Source: Kryptolebias marmoratus (Eukaryota; Chordata; Actinopteri; Cyprinodontiformes; Rivulidae). Taken from it: DNA of 64,000 bases. Made by a program: the position numbers and the translations under genes. Shown piece after piece: positions 26,676-38,229 of this stretch; the first letter of the stretch is position 1; every line of letters starts with the position of its first letter. The stretch covers positions 23,515,631 to 23,579,630 of the forward strand of contig NC_051449.1 in NCBI RefSeq assembly GCF_001649575.2. The letters run 5' to 3'. Under the pieces are notes generated by a model, which saw nothing but the letters and a program-made list of their open reading frames with translations, had not been told where the DNA came from and did no database searches.

Positions 26676-27590
26676 TTGGCTGTCCTGTGTTCATTTTCTA
26701 TGTTGCATAAGGGAAGGTCCTTTTTGTCCTACACATAGTTGCACATGTACAACCTTTCAGCAGGCAAGCATGTGAAGTTTCATGTATGGTAAATGGCACT
26801 TTTGGGTGATTGACATTTGTAGGATTTTGATGATAAAAAAAATGTTAACACTTTTTTAAAAATTAAATAACAGAAGTTTTGGTATAAATTCTGTTGTCCA
26901 AAACAGAAATATTATTGTTTGAGCCTTGATGATTATTTTTGTTTCAAACAAGTTTGTCTTATTAGAAGAGCTTAGTTCAATCTGAAAATTGCAATTCCAA
27001 GCTTTAAAACTCCAACAGTCCCTATGACCCTCATGAGGGAAAGTGATTTGCATGAGAGTTCAGATAGTATCAACAAAGCAACTCACTAGTTTTAAAGCAT
27101 GCCACTGCACTGGACAGTTCAGCTTCTGTCCAGCAGAGGGCAGAATCACTAAGCTAGTTTTCAAAATGATTTTCACTGCAGTGGTTTGCTCACTTTCTTC
27201 CTTCTAAAGAGCTGAACCCGACATTTCCCAAAATGTTGGACATATAAAGATTTTATTTTATTTTTGTAAAACCTTAGAAACCTCCTCCACACATCCCTGG
27301 CCTAAACTCCAGATTAAACTTCATGAGAAGACTTTGGGGTTGTTGGAGCATAGACACAGGTTTAGTTTAGTGTTGTTTCGGCCCACCTTTACGTAGCGCC
27401 TTTGTAGGAACACATTTAACCTCTAATGCAGTAAAACTCAGTGTATCAAAAATAATCAGTTTGAACCAGTTTGTAAAGTCATAACTGGTGGCTGTCAAAT
27501 GATGAGTTTATTGTCAATTTAAAAAATAAGGAAGCAATGGTTAGGGTTGACTTCAGTGATTATTAATGGCAAAGCGGTGATAATGTTTCT
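26676..27590. other. Noncoding, nothing recognised
   Basis: AT-rich sequence downstream of rps28 with no supported gene. Confidence 0.4.
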
Positions 27591-28005
27591 GATCATGTCT
27601 GTGTGTGTTTTCATGTGTCTGTAGTGTTAGACAGATACCTCATGAACCATTGGACACATTTCAATGACACTAATGATTGGATAAACATCTACTGATTAAC
27701 TTTTGAAGTCAACCCAATTCAAGATGGCCACCACAGACAGCTGATTCTAGGAAACACAAAAATAGCTATAACTCTGAATTTTATAAATATTTAGCTAAAA
27801 ATTAATGTGTTAGTAGCTGAAAGTCAATCAAAGTATACCCTGGGCATAATATCTTGAAATTATGCATTCTGTTATTTTCAAGGTTCGATCAAAATGGCTA
27901 CGACTTTGTAATTTTTCAGCAGAAGATGATCTTAGTCCAAAACTCTTGCATGAAAGGCAGCAGGTGATTTGCAGTTCTTCAATTAATGCTAGGCCTTTTG
28001 TGGCT
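27590..28005 (-). repeat. Repeat family H copy (one unit plus head)
   Basis: Reversed unit (CTCATGAACCATTGGACAC, AAGATGGCCACCACAG, AGCTGAAAGTCAATC) ending with the reversed head (TTCAATTAATGCTAGGCC) near 27990. Confidence 0.6.
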
Positions 28006-28549
28006 CTTTCTGTGAAACACGTAAGACTGAAGGGCTTCTGGTCCTTAGAGCTTTTCAGACTAAAACAATTAAGTTTGAGCATCTTGGGATGAGTGCAGCA
28101 AATTCTAAATTACATATGGCTACATTTAAATCTTGTGTACAAAATGACCAAAATCTGTTTTTTTCTTTTCCAGTTTAGTTGTGGTTGTGTTGGCAGAGCT
28201 GCACTCAAAATCTATGCTGGAAATGAAAAAAAGAAAGAAAATAGAGTACATTTTTTAACCAGAAGCTGACCAAAAATGACAGGTTTATTGTCAGTTAAAA
28301 ATAAGAGGAAGGAATTGTTAGGGTTGGGTACATTCCTGGATTCCTTGGCACAGGCAGTGTATTTAAATAAGAGCATGACAAAAACATCTAAACACTAACT
28401 GCTACAAACTTGTCATTACTGAAAGACAAAGACAAAGCGTTAAAAGTTTTGCAACGTTTTGGTCACCTGTAATCATCTGCAGAGCTTCTTCGCCTTGAAG
28501 TGGTGCAGAACGGACAACGGTGTGGGCTGCTCAGTTTTAAAATGGCCTG

Positions 28550-28678
28550 CACTTGTATAGTGCTTTACAAGTCTGAGGACTACACATTCAGTCATTCACC
28601 CATTCATCCACTGATGGCAGTAAGCCACAGCTGCCCTGGGGCAGGCTGACAGAAGTGATGCTTCAATGCTTATCCCCC
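28550..28678 (-). repeat. SINE fragment, reverse, cut by gap
   Basis: Reverse complement of the body and tail of the SINE at 15635-15925 (GCACTTGTATAGTGCTTTACAAG, CAGCTGCCCTGGGGCAG). Its 5' portion runs into the gap. Confidence 0.65.
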
Positions 28679-28702
28679 NNNNNNNNNNNNNNNNNNNNNN
28701 NN
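28679..28702. other. Assembly gap (24 N) beside a C run
   Basis: The gap is followed by a C homopolymer at 28703-28717 and a TAGATA-type repeat to about 28745, sequence that commonly breaks assemblies. Confidence 1.
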
Positions 28703-28749
28703 CCCCCCCCCCCCCCCTATATCTATAGATATAGATATAGATATAAGTC

Positions 28750-30060
28750 ATTGGCCATGACAATTAGTTGAACCTATGCAATGTAGTGACTCAAGACAAC
28801 CAGCAGAGGGTGCTGTAGGCGATTAAAATGAGGGATTCCTTACTCAAGAGCCTGAAAAAATGAACCTGTTCAATTTTCACTACAGAGAGGCAGAAAATCT
28901 GATTATTGAGTTCAATAATTTTTTAAGATGAATGGAGTTTTTATTTGCACGTCAGGTTTGTTTAACAAAAGAGTGTAAATGGTAAAAATGTTCTTTATTT
29001 TGTAAAAAACATTTCCACCTTTCTTCAGGAGACGTTCACGTACATTTGCCTTCAAGTTTCTGGTGTGTTTTAAACACAATGATTATAATGAAGTGCTAGT
29101 TTCTAAGATTTATGCAAAAATTGTTTATGAAGACCTAAGCACAATTTCTCAGCATTTTCTGGTGACTACATGTCACTGTTTAAGTTATTTGTTTTGCATT
29201 AACAAACAACATATGGTTATTTCAGTTGCAAGGTTACGTAAACATTTATTTATGTATGTATGTAAAATAACATGACCATTTAATTCTTTCTCTGCCATAT
29301 AAAAAATCATATATGAAATAAAAAGTAATCAATAAATAAAGAGGAGAAGTAAAAGTGTTATTCAGTCTTTTTCTGTTATCCATCTGGCTACAGCCAACAA
29401 CAACTGCTGGAGAACAAATCATAATCAGATCTTCTTGAACTGTCTCCCTTTCTCCTCCACACACCCATCTAAACCTACGAGCAGGATGTTTACTATTATT
29501 CCACTACTTTCAGTCTCTGAAGCAGAAATGTATGAGAACAGAAACAGATCCATCCCAAGGCCACACTTTGTTTGTCTGCATGCTCCCAAGGTCTAGCTCA
29601 ACAGGGAAAAAACACCAGCAGTGGACATCTGCCTATCTCTGTCTGCAACACTCAGCCAGATGTTCAAAAACAACAAGAGGACATTTTGCCTCGTGACCAC
29701 AGTTATAAGATCGCTGTTGTTAATGAAAAGGGAAAATGACAACAGAAAGGCCAGTTCTCCCAGCAGCTTGGTCAGCATGTGGCCAGAAACACCAAATACA
29801 TAATGATTAATGTTAAAGGGTCATAACTGGCTCCAGGACCTGGGTTGGCAGTAAGTCTGTGTGTAGGTGAAGAAATATTCACCTTCTGAAACAACTTAAA
29901 CCAAACCTCAGTCATGTCAAGCAAATGATACACTATTAATAAAAGGACATGAGTCGGTGTTTATTTTCTCTCACTTTGTTTTAATAATTTGGTTCTTAAA
30001 ATTTGGGTGTGAAGCACTTTGATCTATAATTGTTTTTATAAAAAGTGTTACATAAAAAAG
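28750..30060. other. Noncoding, nothing recognised
   Basis: No supported gene. A short LINE/SINE-type tail (GAAGCACTTTGATC) lies near 30010-30050. Confidence 0.4.
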
Positions 30061-30197
30061 ACAATGGACCATGTTGTCTTCTTTTTCTTTCAGCTGTTCC
30101 CTTGTCAGGGGTCACCACAGCAAGTCATCCTCCTCCATCTAAATCTGTCTCTGTCCTCATTCCAATTATTTCCATGTCCCCAAACTGCATCCATATA

Positions 30198-31506
30198 CAC
30201 TATATTCCATCCATCCATTTTCTTTCCCCTCCTTCTCCTTTTCAGGTTGCGGGGAGCTGGTTCCTAACTCCAGCAGTAACCTTGCAGGAAGGGGACACCC
30301 TGGACAAGTTGCAAGTCCATCACAGTGCTATATACACTATACTGCCAAAAGCATTTGCTCATCTCCCTTCACACACATATGAACTTAAGTGACATCACCA
30401 TGGTTTTAATATGATGTTGGCCCACCATTTGCACCCATAACAGCTTCAACTCTTCTGGGAAGGCTTTCCACAGGTTTAGGAGTGTTTATGGGAATTTTTG
30501 ACCATTCGTCCAGAAGCTCATCTGTGAGGTCAGTCTCTGATGTTGGACAGAAGGCCTGGCTCTCAGTCTCTACTCTAATTCATCCTAAAGGTGTTCTATC
30601 AGGTTGAGGTCAGGACTCTATGCAGGCCAGTCAAGTTCTTCCACACCAAACTCCCTCATCCATGTCTTTATGGATCTTGCTTTGTGCCCTGGTGCACAGT
30701 TATGTTGGAACAGGAAGGGGCAATCATCAAACTGTTCCCACAAAGTTGGAAACATAAAATTATCCAAAATGTCTTGGTTTGCTGAAGCACTGAGTTCCTT
30801 TCACTGAAACTAAGGGGCCGAGCCCAACGCCTGAAAATCAACCCCACACTATGATCCCCTCTCCACCAAACTTTACACTTGGCACAATTCAAGTCAGACA
30901 AGCACCATTCTGGCAACCACCAAACTCAGACTCGTCCATCGAAATGCTAGACAGAAGCGTGATTTGTTACTCCAGAGAACACATCTCCACTGCTCTAAAG
31001 TCTAGTGGTGGCTTTAATCCACTGCATCTGACGCTTTGCACTTGGCGATGGAAGACTTGGATGCAGCTGCACGGCCTTAGAAACCCATTCCATGAAGCTC
31101 TCTACTCTCTGTTCTTGGGCTAATCTGAAGGCCACATGAAGTTTAGAGGTCTGTAGCTGTTGACTCTGCAGAACTTTGGCAACCTCTGTGCACAATGTGC
31201 CTCAGAATCTGCTGAGTCCACTCTGTAATTTTACGTGGCCTACCACTTCATGGCTGAGTTGCTGTTTTTCCCACAGCTGATTGTGGAATATTTAGTAGCG
31301 AGGAAATTTCACAGCTAGAATTATTGTACAGGTGGCATCCTAACACTGAAATTCACTGAGCTTCTAAGAGCTCCTTTCACAAATGTTTGTAGAAGTATTT
31401 TGCATGCCTAAGTGCTTGATTTTATACACCGGTGTGCATGGAAGTGATTGGAACACATGAGTTTGATGATTTGGATGGGTGAGTGAATACCTTTGGCGAT
31501 ATAGTG
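30198..31506 (-). mobile_element. Degenerate Tc1/mariner element
   Basis: The ends CACTATACTGCCAAAAG (30335 onward) and, inverted, CACTATATCGCCAAAGG (ending 31506) form a terminal inverted repeat, with TA at 31507-31508. On the minus strand near 30645-30600 the DDE signature reads GVEELDWPA then a stop then SPDLN. The left inverted repeat itself is split by the insertion at 30205-30329. It is inactive. Confidence 0.75.
30205..30329 (-). mobile_element. Short retroposed tail inserted in the Tc1 end
   Basis: A 125-bp reverse copy of the GATGGACTTGCAAC tail repeat. It is flanked by the perfect 12-bp direct repeat ATATACACTATA (30193-30204 and 30330-30341), which lies across the Tc1 terminus. 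Confidence 0.75.
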
Positions 31507-32699
31507 TAGTTCTTCTTTGGCCTTCCTCTTTGTCTTTTTCCTGGCAGCTGCATCTCTAACATCCTTCTACCAATATACCCACTGTCCCTCCTCTGCACAT
31601 GTCCAAACCATCTCAGTCTGGCCTCTCTAACTTTATCTCCAAGTCCTTCAACCTGTGCTGTACCTCTGATTACCTAATTCCCAATCCTATCCATTCACGT
31701 CCTTCCCAAGGAGAACCTCAACGTCTTCAGCTCTGCCACTTCCAGTTCTGTCTACTGTCTTTTTGTCAGTCCCACTATCTCCAAACCATACAACATAGCT
31801 GGTTTCACCATTGTCTGTAAACCTTTCCTTTGACCTTTGCTGCCACCCTTCTGTCACAGCTCACTCCTGAAACTTTTCTCCATCCACTCTCTGCCTGCAC
31901 TCTCTTCTTCACCTCTTTACTACACTCCCCATTTTCCTGGACGGACCACCCCAAGTACTTGAAGTCCTGCACCTTTGTGACCTTTGCTCCTTGTAGCCTC
32001 ATTGTTCTACCTGCCTCCCTCTCACTCTCAAAAATGCCATTGAATAATTGAGTCAAAAACTTCACTGCCATCTCTCCTAGACATTTCCATACCTCCACTG
32101 TTATGTGATCAGGTACGACTGCCTTCCTCTTCAAAGCTTCTTCATCCTTACTAACCTTTTCCACTTACTGGTCCACAGTTTCTATGACCTATGTTATTCT
32201 TTCCCTTTCATTCTCTTTATTCATCAACTCCTCAAAGTACTCCTTCCATTTTCCCATCACACTCTCTTCTCTTTTTAGAACATTACTGTTTCTATCTTTA
32301 ACAAGCCTAACCTGCTGCACATCCTTTCCAGCCTGGTCCATCTGTCTTGCCAGTTGATACAAGTCCTTCTCTCCCTCCTTAGTGTCCAGCCTCTTGTACT
32401 CTTCTGTTTTGCCTTTGCTGCCTCCCTCTTTGTCCTACATTGCATCTCCCTATATTCCTGTCTACTCTCTTCAGTCCTCTCCCATTTCTTCCTGGCTAAC
32501 CTCTTCCTCTGGATACCTTCCTGCACTTCACTATTCAACCACCAGGTCTCCTTGTCATCTTTTCTCTGTCCAGATGACACACCAAGTAACTTCCTATCTG
32601 TCTCTCTAATCACTGTGGCTGTAGTAGCCTAGTCATCTCACCATTTACCCAGGCTTGGGGCCAGCACAAGAGATACACTGGCTTGTGCTCCCTAGTGGC

Positions 32700-32880
32700 T
32701 GTTTTTTTTTTTAGTTTTAGCTATGGCTTCACTAATTTTAGCTTTTAGTTATAGTTTTGCTATATTAAACTTTAAGTTATTGGTTTGCTCATTTTGATAT
32801 CAGCTACAGTTTTGCTGATTTTAGCTTCTGTTCTGCTTGTTTTAACTCTAACAACTCAGTGGACTATTCATTCTTCAAAA
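32700..32880 (-). repeat. Repeat family M fragment (minisatellite part)
   Basis: Reverse-orientation copies of TTTTAGCTATGGCTT/TTTTAGCTTTTAGTTA/TTTTGCTGATTTTAGC-like units, matching the family M minisatellite at 11395-11545 and 36580-37080. Confidence 0.5.
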
Positions 32881-33180
32881 ATCTTTTTCAAGTCACTCAG
32901 CGTACATTCACGCTGCATTTTTGCAGAAAACACAATTGCTCTAGTAATGTATTGTATGAGTGGATTATTGATACATATGTGTGGTCAGGATTTATAGTAA
33001 ATGGTTTAGATTTTAATCCTTTAAAATGGTCTGGAGTAAAAGTTTCAAGTCGCAAAATATAAATGCTTTAGGACTTCAGTCTTTAGGACTGAACCTATTA
33101 AAATTACTCTTCAACACTCAATGACAGTACTGTGACTTAAATGTAAAATTGACTGTATTTTAGTTGAGAAGAGTTTTGAC
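32881..33180. other. Noncoding, nothing recognised
   Basis: No gene or clear repeat boundary seen. Confidence 0.35.
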
Positions 33181-33600
33181 CCTGTTTGTCTTGGGCTGGG
33201 TAACAGGATGTGCAGCAGGGGGTTACAGCCTCGAGGGGAAGCGAGGCCTCTGATTTATAAACTCAGAACTCAAAGACTTTGATCACGGCCCTCATATTGT
33301 ACAAATGGGGCCCTGGTACATAAGAGGACAGTCACACCAGAGGTAACTGGGAGTCATTCCCTATCTTTCTCCCTTGGTTCCTGTCCTCTTTCTCATGGTC
33401 AGTAAAACTCTCTTGACCCCTCTTTTTCTGTCCTCAGCCCATCTGCTTTTTGAATTTTAGTACACTGGGGGGGCTTGGGCCCAGTGGTGGGGTCATCTTC
33501 CAATCCGCAAAGCAGGGCTTAATCCTCTGCCCCTGGAGTTTAACAAAGTGTACTGAGGGAAGACATAGTGCCCCCACCCACTAGCTCATCCCATTCCCAC
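33180..33600 (+). repeat. Possible retrovirus-like LTR remnant
   Basis: GC-richer block with AGTAAAACTCTCTTGACCCC (33401 onward) and, shortly after a TAGTACA end, GGGGGGGCTTGGGCCCAG (from about 33465), which loosely resembles a tRNA-Pro primer-binding site after an LTR. No gag, pol or env sequence follows and no second LTR was found. Weakly supported. Confidence 0.25.
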
Positions 33601-33849
33601 CACCTTAATATGCTTATTAGTGTATAAGTTTGAATCTTTTATTTAATTTAGTTATTTAACTAATTTGATTTTACAAAAATCAATCAAAAGTTCACAAAAT
33701 TCTGACATTGCACAACAAAATCACATACAATTTAGGAGTGGGCATACAGGGAGAAGAAAAATCTTAAATAACCTTCCTCATTTCTAATAATAAGAAAACA
33801 CTTTACAAATGACCTTGCTCACGGAAACATTTGTTCATAAATTAAACCC

Positions 33850-34110
33850 AAATACAAAATTAAAGGCCTAGCATTCCGTGAAGGAATGCATATCACCCAC
33901 AGCCTTTTAGGCCAGAGTTTTAAACTAAGAACATCTCATGATGAAAAGGAACAAAGTCATATCTGTTTTGGTCAAACTTTGTAAAGGGCATTAAGCACAG
34001 TCTTATGCAAGATTTCTCCAGAACTATAGACTCCAAGTTGAGAATGACTTTCAGCAACTACTAAACTTCCCTTTTGCAGCTTACAGGATGAATTTTGACC
34101 AAGTTTTACT
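33850..34110 (+). repeat. Repeat family H copy (head, truncated)
   Basis: The clearest head sequence: TTAAAGGCCTAGCATTC...GAAGGAATGCATATC at 33860-33893, then GCCAGAGTTTTAAACTAAG and the start of a unit. Confidence 0.6.
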
Positions 34111-34264
34111 ATCTTTTTATACTATTTTTTTTTAACATGTTTTGAAAATTACATTTTTCATATAAAGTTCCTTAACATGAAAATCCTTAACTAAAAGTTC
34201 ATTTAGTTATAAAGAACTGGGAAATTATAGTTTTAACCCAGGAACAAGACAAAAGTGATATTTT

Positions 34265-34870
34265 GTTACCTGGTGTACTGATAACAATAATACACTTCAT
34301 TTATTGGTACGTTTCAAAACACTCAAAGACACCTTACGTAAAAACAAACACCAAAGTTAAAACAGTGAAAAGCAGGCAAATAAACAAGCAGACTAGTGTA
34401 AACAGATGAGTTTTGAGTAAAATTTTAAATGTAGAAACATATTCAGTCGCTCAGATGGATAGTGGAAGAGAATTCCAGAGATGGGAGCAGCACAGCTGAA
34501 GGTTCTCACTGTGGATAGGTTGGCAGGTGGAAAAGAGAGCTGGAAAGAAAAGGAAGATCGGAGAGTTTACAATGGAGCATAAGGCTGGAGCATTTCAGAA
34601 ATCTGTGGTGGAGCAACATTATGAAGAGCATTGAAAATGAGGAGGATCCTAAATTGAATGCTACATGAGACAGGAAGTCAGTGAAGTTGGTTTGGGAATT
34701 GTGGTGATATGTTCAGTTGATAGAGTTTTCATAACAATGCAAGCAGCAGAATTCTGGACCAATTGAAGTTTATGGGCTAATTTGTGTCATAGACCAGACA
34801 GGAAATGATGATGCGAGAAGCTGGCACAGGTCCATGAGGACAGATAGGGAGCTGAACTTCTGAAAACAAT
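34265..34870 (-). mobile_element. L2-type LINE 3' remnant
   Basis: Noncoding remains resembling the L2 C-terminal region and tail in reverse (AGAGAATTCCAGAGATGGGAGCAG, GACAGGAAGTCAGTGAAG, TTCTGGACCAATTGAAG). No usable frame. Confidence 0.5.
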
Positions 34871-35820
34871 CATTCGCCCCCAAAAATATTTCCTCCTTAT
34901 AAATAATATAACTTACTTAGTTACTTAGCTTGTTGAAACTTAAAATGTTTTTTGGTGAATCATTCTCAGTTTTTTACTTATTACCAGTTATCAGGTTAAT
35001 ACCCATACTCATCAGTAGATTTAACACATCGCCTGTCAGCAGTGATCAAAACTTCAGGCAGCATCAATAGAGTCTGACTGAGACTCTATTGATGAGTCTA
35101 TTGTTTAAAGCCCAGTTTGCACATGAACAATCTCCTAGAAACGTTATGGATTTTCCTATGTCGATTGTGAACGTTACACAGCCATGCAGTAATGCCATTA
35201 TCACAACTACTGTTTAGAAGAGGCCGTGAAAGACAATGAACCTGGTGTAATTTCCATGCCAGGCCACTAGCTTGTGCTGTGATTTTCGTGTTTTATATAT
35301 TTTCGTATAGTATAATAACTACGTAATTTAATAATATTGTATTTTTGTATAATGTTTTTATTTAATGTTTATGTGTGCAGCACTTTGGTCAACAACAGTT
35401 GTTTTTAAATGTGCTATATAAATAAATTTGATTTGATGTTTTGTGTCAGAAGCTCTGATAAATTGAAAAGAGTGAGCAGCACAAACAGCCTCCTGTTATC
35501 CGCCATTGTTACTGTTGTTCATCCACTAACACATGTGCAGAATGACTACTGACTGACTGCAACCATAATGTGTATGTGCAAACAGTTCCTCTTAAATTGT
35601 GGTTTCCCAAGGAATTATCCTGAGAGTTTCAAAAAACTTTCATTCTGAGGCTGGAATTTAGAAAGTTTTGTTTTCAGAGAATCGGATCACTGTTATCATA
35701 TATGCAACAGAACAGTTCCGATTTCACTTAAAAACAACATTGTGTAAGCTAGACCTTAGAAAGTTGAAATCTGAGACTTCCTCTTCTGTTTAAATGTGAG
35801 GTTTTTTTTCATTTGATATA
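34871..35820. other. Noncoding with a short L2/SINE-type tail
   Basis: Only a tail at about 35370-35440 (CAGCACTTTGGTCAAC...GCTATATAAATAAA) is recognisable. No gene. Confidence 0.4.
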
Positions 35821-36560
35821 AATGCAAGCTTCCTGCTGTCCTCTCTGATGGACACATCCGGATCAAATGTTCTATGAGAAGGTTCTTAGGTAGAGAGGCT
35901 GCCAGGTACAACATGGATATTGCTGCCCTCAGTGAGAACTGGCTAGACAGGTGACTAAATGCAGGTGCAGGTTACACATTTTCCTGAAGTAGAAGAGGAA
36001 AGGAGGAGGATATGTGATTCAAGTGTTGGTTTTGCAGTAAAACAGATATAGTCAACCAACTAGCCTGCCTACCTAAGGGTTTAATGGTTGTTAAATGACC
36101 CTAAAGCACCATATTTTGAAAACAAAAGGGGCCACTATTAATATTGCCTATGTCCCTATCATGACTAACCCCGATGAAGTCAAAACCAAGTTTCTTGACA
36201 ACTTGGAACCCATCATTTTCACCACAACAAGCTTTGGAAAACTACTCATATTTGGTGATTTCAATGCCATAGTTGGAAATGACAACCAGTCATGGAATGG
36301 AGTCATAGGTTCACACAGTCATAAACTTCTGCTGCTGAAAACAATGCTCTGAGTTTGACCTTCTCATTACCAACACAATTTTTCAACTATCAAAATGCAA
36401 GAAAACATCATGGATGCATCCATGTTCTCACTACTGATTGATTATGTTATTGTCAGGATGAGCAACTGGCCCAATATCAGAGTGACTGAGAGAATGTGTG
36501 GCACCAAATCTCAATATTTCTAAACTTCATCTCCAGTTCAAGCCTCTCAGACATCTTAGC
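35820..36560 (+). pseudogene. LINE endonuclease-domain fragment
   Basis: Plus-strand fragments of an apurinic/apyrimidinic-type endonuclease of a non-LTR retrotransposon: YNMDIAALSENWLDR, then (frame 36095-36352) IAYVPIMTNPDEVKTKF, LLIFGDFNAIVGND and, after breaks, DLLITNTIFQLSKCKKTSW. The GDFNA motif is the catalytic signature. Stops and frameshifts are frequent and no RT follows. Confidence 0.7.
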
Positions 36561-36569
36561 TGGCTGAAA

Positions 36570-37370
36570 TTAAATGGTTCAACTTAAGACAAACAGAATA
36601 CTAGCTAAAAGGGACAAAACGCTGATTAAAAGCTAAAAGAAGCAAATTGGTAACTAAATGCTGAAAATAGCAAAACACTACCTAAAAGCTAAATGTAGCA
36701 AAAGTTTAGCTCAAAACAGCAAAAGGTTAGATCAAAGTTAAAAGTACCAAAAGGCTAGCCAAATGTACCAAAATGTTTGCTAAAAGATAAAGCAGCAAAT
36801 AGGTAACTAAAAGTAGCAAGAAGCAAGCTAGAAGCTAAAAGTAGTAAAAATAAAAAAAAAAGCTCAAAGTTAAAAGTAACATAATGACAGGTAAATGCTA
36901 AACATAGCAAAATGCTAATTGCTAAATGCTCAAAGCAGCAGGAAAAGGCTTGCTAGAAGCTGAAAGTCACAGAAGACTAGCTAAAAGTTAAAAGTAGCAG
37001 AACAGTGCCTTAATTCTAGAAATAGCAAAAGGTTAGCTAAAAGCAGCAGGATAGTAGCTAAAAGTACTAGAGGATGAAAATAGACCAAGTATCCTGAGAC
37101 AGATTTAAAAGAGAAGTTTTTTTAAAGAAACCAAGGAGATCTTTTTGTGTTTCTATGGGGAAAATACTTGTATATAAAGTAAAATAATTTGAAAAGTATA
37201 CATTTACAAAAACAAGACATACTGTCTGAATGAGCTCAATGTTTTCATTTATGAATGGCTAAAGTAGCACAAAGTATGCAGAAGTAGTTAGATTGCAAAC
37301 ACTGTACAAAAAAATATAAAACCATAAAAATGTTTTATTCAAATTAAACTGAAGCAGCATAACCACCATA
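36570..37370 (+). repeat. Repeat family M, longest minisatellite copy
   Basis: About 36580-37080 is an array of degenerate AGCTAAAAGTAGCAAAA-like units of about 15-25 bp. It is followed by the family M right half (TGAGCTCAATGTTTTC, ATGGCTAAAGTAGCACAAAG, TTAGATTGCAAAC). Confidence 0.65.
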
Positions 37371-37740
37371 TTAATGATATTAATAGTAATTTTAAAAAGT
37401 CTTTAATTTAGAGTAAAGTAAGGACAACTCAAATAATCAGAACAAAAATTTGATTGTTCTGTCTTCACTTCAGTGTAAGCTAAAGTGCAACAGAAAGGAG
37501 ACTGCATAGCATGAAGGTCGGACAAACAAGCCATAAATTTATTTTTCAAGGAACCGTCCCTGCAATTCATGCCAGTTGGAAAATATTTCTTCTGGTGACG
37601 CAGTGCGCAATAGCAGGTGCACAGTCTGAAAAACTGACTGACAAAAGAAACACAGAGTCAGATTCTGGTTGTAAAGAGAAAATGGGAGATGTCTGGAATG
37701 TCTGTGGCACACAACCCTTCAAATAAACACAACCCTTCAA
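37371..37740. other. Noncoding, nothing recognised
   Basis: No supported gene. The 37511-37726 open frame lacks any signature. Confidence 0.4.
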
Positions 37741-37749
37741 ATAAACACT

Positions 37750-38110
37750 TTAATTAAAGGCCTACTTTAAAGAATGCGTATCACCCGTGGCCTTTAATGT
37801 CAAAGTTTTAGACTAAGATCATCTTCTAATAAGAAGGGAGCTATAGCCATTTTTGTCAAATCTTGAAAATAACAATATGAGCAATCTTGTGCAATTTTGT
37901 GATATCTCGAGTGATAAGTTAGCGCTTGGAGTATGTGTTGTGAATGACTGTCAGCTAATACTACACAAAATTTTAGCTCAGCCCTTTTGTGTAGGCTAAG
38001 CCTAATTAGCTATGGCAGCCATCTTGAATTGGGTGGACTCCAAAAGTTGGTCAGTTTTAAATGTTTTTTTTTTGCTAACAGACAAACAGTTGATTCCAAC
38101 AGTAAATGCA
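37750..38110 (+). repeat. Repeat family H copy (head plus one unit)
   Basis: Head TTAAAGGCCTACTTTAAAG at about 37752, then TTTTAGCTCA, GGCAGCCATCTTGAATTGGG and GACTCCAAAAGTTGGTCAG. Confidence 0.65.
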
Positions 38111-38229
38111 ATGGTTTTAAGCAAATATGTTGTGCAATGTGTTACATTTTAATTATGTATCACAAACGATGCTCAGTTAAAGTATTACCACACTAAACTT
38201 TAAAAAGAAAAAGAAAGAGCATTAATATC

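Larger units (their letters stand above)
30070..32640 (-). mobile_element. RTE-like LINE remnant, internally deleted and nested
   Basis: Minus-strand ORF pieces at 32613-32275 (ETWWLNSEVQEGIQRKRLARKKW region before the RT) and 32164-31805 (VEVWKCLGEMAVKFLTQLFN, then directly KVQDFKYLGWSVQENGE and KKRVQ). Most of the RT core, including the catalytic motifs, is deleted between LFN and the C-terminal segment. The C-terminal tail continues to about 31510, is interrupted by a Tc1-like element and resumes at about 30195-30075. Many stops. Confidence 0.75.
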
